15,978 bases of DNA from Sulfuricella sp. (GTDB lineage Bacteria; Pseudomonadota; Gammaproteobacteria; Burkholderiales; Sulfuricellaceae), in assembly GCA_019911785.1 (NCBI GenBank), contig JAIOJM010000237.1, forward strand, positions 1 to 15,978, given 5' to 3'. Both the position numbers and the translations under genes were made by a program. Below, piece after piece: positions 12,075 through 15,978 of the stretch. Numbering within the stretch: position 1 is the first letter of the stretch; each line of letters begins with the position of its first letter. The notes below the pieces were generated by a model. It saw only the letters and a program-made list of their open reading frames with translations, did no database searches and had not been told where the DNA came from.

Positions 12075-12391
12075 TTCATTAATGACCCCAGCCAGGGGGA
12101 GAGATTATTTAACGCGGGGAAGCTTCCATTCCAAAATCACGAACCCCGTAAGCAGACGTTCATGTTTCACAAAGACCTTGGGCTAACGATGGTCCGAATA
12201 GGCTGTAAGTTCGATTAAGTTCGATGCCGTCAATCCGCAGGTCGCTGCCCGCGTCGTCCGTTGTTTTGATCGATGGAAAAAGTTTGACTCCCGTACGCCA
12301 GGTACACGCCCGTGCTGCCTTGGAGATACTGCGCAACCATGCCGGGCTGTCGCGTGATTTGTTCGAGATCGTCGATAAACAGTTGGGTTAG
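12075..12391 (+). pseudogene. pepN: 3' remnant of pepN, same strand as the 5' remnant
   Basis: The clear part is KFDAVNPQVAARVVRCFDRW followed by KKFDS (12217-12291), then in another frame VRQVHARAALEILRNHAGLS and RDLFEIVDKQLG ending at TAG 12389-12391. This is the conserved PepN C-terminus (LNPQVAARL, RW-RYD-R, ALE, LS-DVYEIVSKSL). One extra C in 12289-12292 explains the frame change. Upstream, a 10-base tandem duplication (AAGTTCGATT/AAGTTCGATG, 12207-12226) introduces a TAA; removing one copy joins FMFHKDLGLTMVRIGCKFD to AVNPQ, resembling the PepN FHAADGSGY segment. Homology further up to about 12075 (FINDPSQGERL) is weaker. About 105 codons of the original tail remain. The left half is at 7673-8001, the catalytic middle is gone. 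Confidence 0.8.
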
Positions 12392-12426
12392 TACTCGTTG
12401 AATACCAGCCATCAGCACTGAGAGCG

Positions 12427-12446
12427 ATGGCAGCCAGGGCTGCCAT
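12427..12446. terminator. Strong hairpin, probable bidirectional terminator
   Basis: ATGGCAGCC and GGCTGCCAT form a 9-bp perfect stem around a two-base AG spacer, with TATTTACT after it on the plus strand. It lies between the end of the pepN remnant and the end of the convergent minus-strand operon, where a shared terminator is expected. Confidence 0.55.
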
Positions 12447-12455
12447 TATTTACTC

Positions 12456-12680
12456 TCAGACAGATGTCCGCAGCCTGACCCCGAAATCCGCAACCCCTAG
12501 CTTGAACAACAGCTTTGCCGTCGCATCCAGCGTCTTGAACTCCCGAGGTTCCTTTTTGCCGGTCTCCAGCGGCTTGCCATCGGCCACGATCATGTAGCCC
12601 TGCGACATCACCGCATAATGCACCTGCACCTGTTTGATGGCACACGCATCCAGCAGGAGTTTCAGTTCACGTTCGGTCAT
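12456..12680 (-). CDS. Small protein of unknown function, second gene of the XRE operon
   Basis: The 74-residue protein MTERELKLLLDACAIKQVQV continues HYAVMSQGYMIVADGKPLET and ends in FKTLDATAKLLFKLGVADFG. The layout (helix, beta-hairpin carrying a GYMIVADGKPL strand, then an FKTLDxxAKLL helix and a final strand) is one I have seen in small plasmid- and ICE-associated proteins, but I cannot name the family. Its start overlaps the stop of the XRE gene as ATGA, so the two are co-translated. Not obviously toxic or membrane-bound. Confidence 0.65.
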   Translation of the reverse strand: MTERELKLLLDACAIKQVQVHYAVMSQGYMIVADGKPLETGKKEPREFKTLDATAKLLFKLGVADFGVRLRTSV

Positions 12681-12934
12681 GGCGTCTCCTGTCTGGAAGA
12701 AGATTGAGGTTCCTGCGTCTCGAAAAGATCGCCCTGATCGACCAGCTCTATGAGGTCGCCGGGCTTGACCTTCAGAAAGCGGCAGAGCTTGTGCAGCACT
12801 TCACGGTCATAGCTTTTGACGCGGTCGTAGTAATAGCGGTCGATCGTGGCGCGAGCAATGCCGGTGGCGCGGCAGACATCGGAAACCTTGATGCGTCGTG
12901 CGCCCAGCAGGGTGGAAAGCTTGCAAGTGATCAT
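12677..12934 (-). CDS. XRE/Cro-type HTH transcriptional regulator
   Basis: The 85-residue protein is one compact Cro/C1 helix-turn-helix domain. KLSTLLGARRIKVSDVCRAT provides helices 1-2, GIARATIDRYYYDRVKSYDR the recognition helix and turn, and VLHKLCRFLKVKPGDLIEL the closing GDL-type helix typical of the YozG/HTH_26 group. A short acidic and Ser/Gln tail follows. No ribosome site is visible before the ATG, so it may be translated from a leaderless or weakly initiated message. A perfect palindrome at 12950-12969, 16 bases upstream, is its likely operator and suggests autorepression, perhaps also control of the divergent phosphoesterase pair. Confidence 0.8.
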   Translation of the reverse strand: MITCKLSTLLGARRIKVSDVCRATGIARATIDRYYYDRVKSYDREVLHKLCRFLKVKPGDLIELVDQGDLFETQEPQSSSRQETP

Positions 12935-12949
12935 ACAGAGTAAGTAATT

Positions 12950-12969
12950 ATTGATCGATAACGATCAAT
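12950..12969. promoter_or_regulatory. Palindromic operator upstream of the XRE gene
   Basis: ATTGATCG and CGATCAAT are perfect 8-base arms around ATAA. The site lies in the A+T-rich gap between divergent genes and directly before the XRE start, the usual place for autoregulation by such a repressor. A second hairpin (GGCTCAC/GTGAGCC, 13018-13034) lies nearer the phosphoesterase gene. Confidence 0.55.
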
Positions 12970-13017
12970 CTATCATACTATTCGAATATCCAACAGCTAA
13001 GAGATATGTTTTCTTAT

Positions 13018-13034
13018 GGCTCACGTGGTGAGCC
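13018..13034. promoter_or_regulatory. Short hairpin in the leader of the phosphoesterase operon
   Basis: GGCTCAC and GTGAGCC are perfect 7-base arms around GTG, about 50 bases before the GTG start. It could be a second regulator site or an mRNA stem-loop; it has no T-run and so is a poor terminator. Confidence 0.35.
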
Positions 13035-13083
13035 CTAGCGTAAGGTAGAATATGCTATTGATATCTCCCCAAAGGGACGAATA

Positions 13084-14349
13084 GTGCGTTTCATTCATTG
13101 TGCTGACCTTCACCTCGACAGTCCGCTGCGCGGTTTGGAACGCTACGAAGGCGCACCGGCACAGGACATGCGGGAGGCGACACGCCGTTCGTTCACCAAC
13201 GTCATTGATCTTGCCCTGGAGCGGGAAGTTGATTTCGTCCTGATCGCGGGGGACATCTTCGACGGTGACTGGCTCGACTTCAACACCGGGCTGTTTTTCG
13301 CGAACCAACTGCGTCGCCTTGCCGATGCCGATGTCCGTGCCTTCATTGTCCGCGGTAACCATGACGCTTTGAGCAAGATATCCAAGGCCGTGACGCTGCC
13401 AAAGAACGTGCACGTGTTCAAGTCAAATAAGCCCACCACGATCCTCGACGAAAATCTCGGCTTCGCCATCCATGGCCAGAGCTTCGCCACCGGCGTGGTG
13501 ACGGACGATCTTGCCGCCCAGTATCCGGACGTACATTCCGGGCTCCTCAATATCGGTCTTCTCCACACGGCCCTCGCCGGTCGTGAGGGCCACGAATCCT
13601 ATGCGCCGACAACGCCAGAGCGCCTCATCGGCAAGGGCTACCACTATTGGGCGCTGGGCCATGTCCATACGCGTGAGACCGTACGACAAAATCCCTGGAT
13701 CGTTTTTCCCGGCAATACCCAGGGACGGCATGCCCGCGAAGTCGGACCGAAAGGCTGCGTGGTCGTGGAAGGTGACGCGGACGAAGGTATCCGTTCCGTC
13801 GAGTTTGTCGCAACGGATGTCGCGCGTTGGCAGCACCTGACCCTGGATGCGACCGACGTTGCGAACCTGGATGATCTTCAGGCGGCTGTTCAACAAGCCG
13901 TGCGTGGCGCCGTGCTGGAGTCCGGCGACCGCCTGCTGGCATTGCGGATCTCTGTCGGCGGGCGGACACCGCTGCACGGCAAGCTTGCAGGCAGCCCGGA
14001 AAGTTTTCGGGCGGAGGCCTGCGCCTGGTTGAACGAAGCCTCGGGCGGCACGGCCTGGCTGGAAAAGATCAAGCTTTCGGTGTCAGCCCCGATGGACCTC
14101 GCGGCGCTGGCAACGCGGGACGATCCCTTCGGCATCCTGTTGAGGCGTCTCGATGAGCTCGCCGCCGACCCGGAGGGATTGGCCAGGTTGGCGGAATCAG
14201 CCCTGTCGGAACTCGAACAAAAAATCCCTGCCGAGCTGCGCGAAAGGGACGCGCTGTTGAAGCCGCTTTCGGAGGAGGTTCGCGCCGAGGCGCTGGCGTC
14301 GGCGCGGGAACGGCTTCTCGCCGCGATTTCCCTGGAGGGGTCGCAATGA
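13084..14349 (+). CDS. SbcD/YhaO-like metallophosphoesterase (DNA exonuclease family)
   Basis: The 421-residue protein has the full calcineurin-like metal site of Mre11/SbcD nucleases: CADLHLD (D8, H10), LIAGDIFD (D57), RGNHDAL (N92, H93), GLLHTAL (H161) and LGHVHTRE (H193, H195). After the catalytic domain (about 1-215) comes a capping and C-terminal region of alternating strands and helices that likely docks the partner ATPase. Start is a GTG with AAGGGA six bases upstream, so a non-ATG start is well supported. The stop overlaps the ATG of the ATPase gene as ATGA. The closest general model is the YhaO/YhaN pair, an SbcCD-like complex acting on DNA ends. Base composition from here to the window end is visibly more GC-rich than the preceding 13 kb. 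Confidence 0.88.
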   Translation: MRFIHCADLHLDSPLRGLERYEGAPAQDMREATRRSFTNVIDLALEREVDFVLIAGDIFDGDWLDFNTGLFFANQLRRLADADVRAFIVRGNHDALSKISKAVTLPKNVHVFKSNKPTTILDENLGFAIHGQSFATGVVTDDLAAQYPDVHSGLLNIGLLHTALAGREGHESYAPTTPERLIGKGYHYWALGHVHTRETVRQNPWIVFPGNTQGRHAREVGPKGCVVVEGDADEGIRSVEFVATDVARWQHLTLDATDVANLDDLQAAVQQAVRGAVLESGDRLLALRISVGGRTPLHGKLAGSPESFRAEACAWLNEASGGTAWLEKIKLSVSAPMDLAALATRDDPFGILLRRLDELAADPEGLARLAESALSELEQKIPAELRERDALLKPLSEEVRAEALASARERLLAAISLEGSQ

Positions 14350-15978
14350 GGATCGCGCAACTCGACCTGAAGGCCTTCGGCCACTTTACCAACCATCCCC
14401 TCTCCTTTGAAGGCGGACCTGATTTCCATATCGCGTACGGGCCCAACGAAGCCGGCAAGACCACGATTTCCCGCGCGCTGAAAGCGGCCCTGTTCGGGGT
14501 GCCGGAGCGCACCACCGACAATCACCTGCACCCCAACCCGAGCCTGCGCGTCGGCGTGGTGCTGGCCTTGGCCAACGGTGAGCGGCTGGCCGCCATGCGG
14601 CGCAAGGGGCGCAAGAACAGCCTGGTCACCTACGATCCGTTGACTGGCGAGGAACTGGGTGTCGCCATCCCCGACGAGCAACTGACCGCCTGGATGGGCG
14701 GGCTGACGGAAGGCCTCTATACCTCGATGTTCGGTCTCGATCACGACGAGCTGGTTGCCGGCGGCAAGGCGTTGAGCGAGGGGAGGGGGGAGCTCGGCCA
14801 AAGCCTGTTCGAGGCCGGCGCCGGTCTCTCCTCGATCAGGGCGCTTCGGGAGCGTCTCTTGAAAGAGGCGGATGAGCTTTTTAGGCCACGGGCGCCGAGT
14901 TCAGCCATCTACAAGGTGCTGGACCAATACGGAGAAGCCCGCAAGGAGGCGAAGGACGCGCAGACCAAGCCGGCGGAGTGGGAAACGCTGAGAAACGCGG
15001 CGGATGGGGCGAAAGCCGCTTACGACGGGGCGCGCGGGCAACAGGAAATTCTCCAGAAGGAAGCGCGCCGGCTCGAGCGCCTGGCGGCCGTCTTGCCGGA
15101 TGTCGCGGCCCGGTCGCTGGCGATGGAACGCCTCGCCGTGCTGGGCGACGTGACCAGGCTCCCCGCGGAGGCGCCGGCCGAGCGCATTGCCGCGGAAACC
15201 CGGTTACGCCACGCCGAACTCGCCCATGAGGATGCCGCGGCCAACGTGGCACGGCAGCAGGCTGACCGGGATGCCATCGTGCTGCCCGAAACCCTCCTGG
15301 AAGAAGGCGCATCGATCGAAGCGCTCTATTACGAGCTCAACGCTTTCAGAATCGCCCGCGAGACGGTCGCGAGCGCGAGCGGCAGGATAGGACAAGCCAG
15401 CGTGCAATCCAGTTCACTGCTCGCCGCGATCGGCGAATCGATGCGGGACGACTTGCGTGCCCTGATTCCGAGCGCGACCTTGCGCGCCCGGGTGCAAAGC
15501 CTGGTCACCCAGGGCGCCAGGCTGCAGGCCGAACGGGACGCGGCAGCCCGCCTCTCCGCGACCACGACAAAGGAACTCGACGAGTTGAGCGACGAGATCG
15601 CCGAGGTCGGACCGCAGGCTGTGCCCGCCCCGGTGGTCGAGGCGCTCAACGCTTTCGAGGCGCAGGGAAACCCCGAAGCGAAAGCGGAAGACCTGGCCCG
15701 GCAAGTCGCCACCCTGGAAGCGACCCTGGTTCGCACGGCCGCCGCTTTGACGGACGGCACCATGGAGGGGCTCGTCGCCATGGGGACGCCCCTGCCGGCA
15801 GAACTGCAGCGATTCCGCGCCGCCCGTGACGACCTCGAAGCCCGGAAGCTTTCCCTCCGGGACAAGATCGAGGGTATCGAAAACGACCTCGCGGCCGTGA
15901 ACGGTGAGTTGGAGGGCCTCATGCTGCAAGGAGAGATTCCCACCGCCGGGCACCTTGCCGAGCAGCGCGGTCTTCGCG
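14346..15978 (+). CDS. SbcC/YhaN-like AAA ATPase with coiled coils, truncated by window edge
   Basis: The frame is open from the ATG at 14346 to the last base (544 codons). MRIAQLDLKAFGHFTNHPLS leads to the Walker A motif YGPNEAGKTT (residues 31-40), then ALFGVPERTTDNHLHPNPSL and GLYTSMFGLDHDELVAGGKA, the latter diagnostic of the YhaN branch of SMC-like ATPases (MFGLDHxxLxxGG). From about residue 170 the sequence is Ala/Glu/Arg/Leu-rich coiled coil. The Walker B and signature motifs must lie beyond the window, since family members exceed 1000 residues. It should form a complex with the metallophosphoesterase encoded immediately upstream (ATGA overlap) and process DNA ends. Repair and anti-phage roles are both known for such pairs; the sequence does not decide between them. 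Confidence 0.9.
   Translation, partial: MRIAQLDLKAFGHFTNHPLSFEGGPDFHIAYGPNEAGKTTISRALKAALFGVPERTTDNHLHPNPSLRVGVVLALANGERLAAMRRKGRKNSLVTYDPLTGEELGVAIPDEQLTAWMGGLTEGLYTSMFGLDHDELVAGGKALSEGRGELGQSLFEAGAGLSSIRALRERLLKEADELFRPRAPSSAIYKVLDQYGEARKEAKDAQTKPAEWETLRNAADGAKAAYDGARGQQEILQKEARRLERLAAVLPDVAARSLAMERLAVLGDVTRLPAEAPAERIAAETRLRHAELAHEDAAANVARQQADRDAIVLPETLLEEGASIEALYYELNAFRIARETVASASGRIGQASVQSSSLLAAIGESMRDDLRALIPSATLRARVQSLVTQGARLQAERDAAARLSATTTKELDELSDEIAEVGPQAVPAPVVEALNAFEAQGNPEAKAEDLARQVATLEATLVRTAAALTDGTMEGLVAMGTPLPAELQRFRAARDDLEARKLSLRDKIEGIENDLAAVNGELEGLMLQGEIPTAGHLAEQRGLR

Noticed and set aside
12018..12218. 66-codon plus-strand frame as an independent gene
   Set aside because: Its second half fits the pepN 3' remnant and the stop comes from a 10-base duplication; no ribosome site.
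13890..14801. 303-codon minus-strand frame
   Set aside because: Antisense shadow in GC-rich DNA of two clearly coding plus-strand genes.
15329..15953. Long minus-strand frames near the window end
   Set aside because: Antisense of the ATPase coiled-coil region, a common artefact in GC-rich genes.

Overview
The window looks like a mosaic accessory region of a Gram-negative, probably pseudomonadotal (beta- or gammaproteobacterial) organism. The evidence is an iteron-type Rep_3 replication module, Sec-exported proteins, IS200/IS605-type elements, and remnants of a PepN of proteobacterial type. I cannot name the species. It reads as a plasmid or an integrated plasmid or ICE-like element carrying cargo.

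Positions 1-3000: the 5' part of a tnpB-like gene (minus strand, running off the window), two small exported or membrane proteins (minus), an M48 membrane metallopeptidase followed four bases later by a secreted protein of unknown function (plus), and a solitary IS200-type tnpA element with hairpin ends. Positions 3000-3600: a small two-helix membrane protein (minus) and a truncated paralogue of the secreted protein's C-terminus (plus).

Positions 3600-5700: the replication module. It holds a putative HTH regulator behind a perfect 25-bp palindrome, a small Cys-rich ORF, an origin (A+T-rich tract, five iterons, DnaA box), the Rep_3 initiator, and four more iterons downstream. Positions 5600-7600: a C-terminal gene remnant, a small unknown gene, an exported DNA/RNA non-specific endonuclease, a frame-disrupted gene and an intact unknown gene.

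Positions 7670-12390 are the most interesting part. Remnants of the two ends of pepN (aminopeptidase N), both on the plus strand, bracket a foreign cassette of about 4 kb. The cassette has two divergent operons. Leftward: a sigma-70-like factor, a 138-residue unknown protein and an ImmA/IrrE-type zinc metallopeptidase. Rightward: a ubiquitin-like protein (Multi_ubiq type), an E1-like ThiF adenylyltransferase with an N-terminal DUF6791-type domain, and a Cys-rich DUF6527-type protein. Overlapping starts and stops suggest each arm is co-translated. A reasonable hypothesis is a ubiquitin-like protein-modification system, possibly defensive or stress-related, with its own sigma factor and protease. 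No E2 or JAB deubiquitinase gene is present.

Positions 12400-15978: a small XRE regulator operon (minus) with a palindromic operator, then a visibly more GC-rich pair encoding an SbcD/YhaO-like metallophosphoesterase and an SbcC/YhaN-like AAA ATPase (truncated by the window end).
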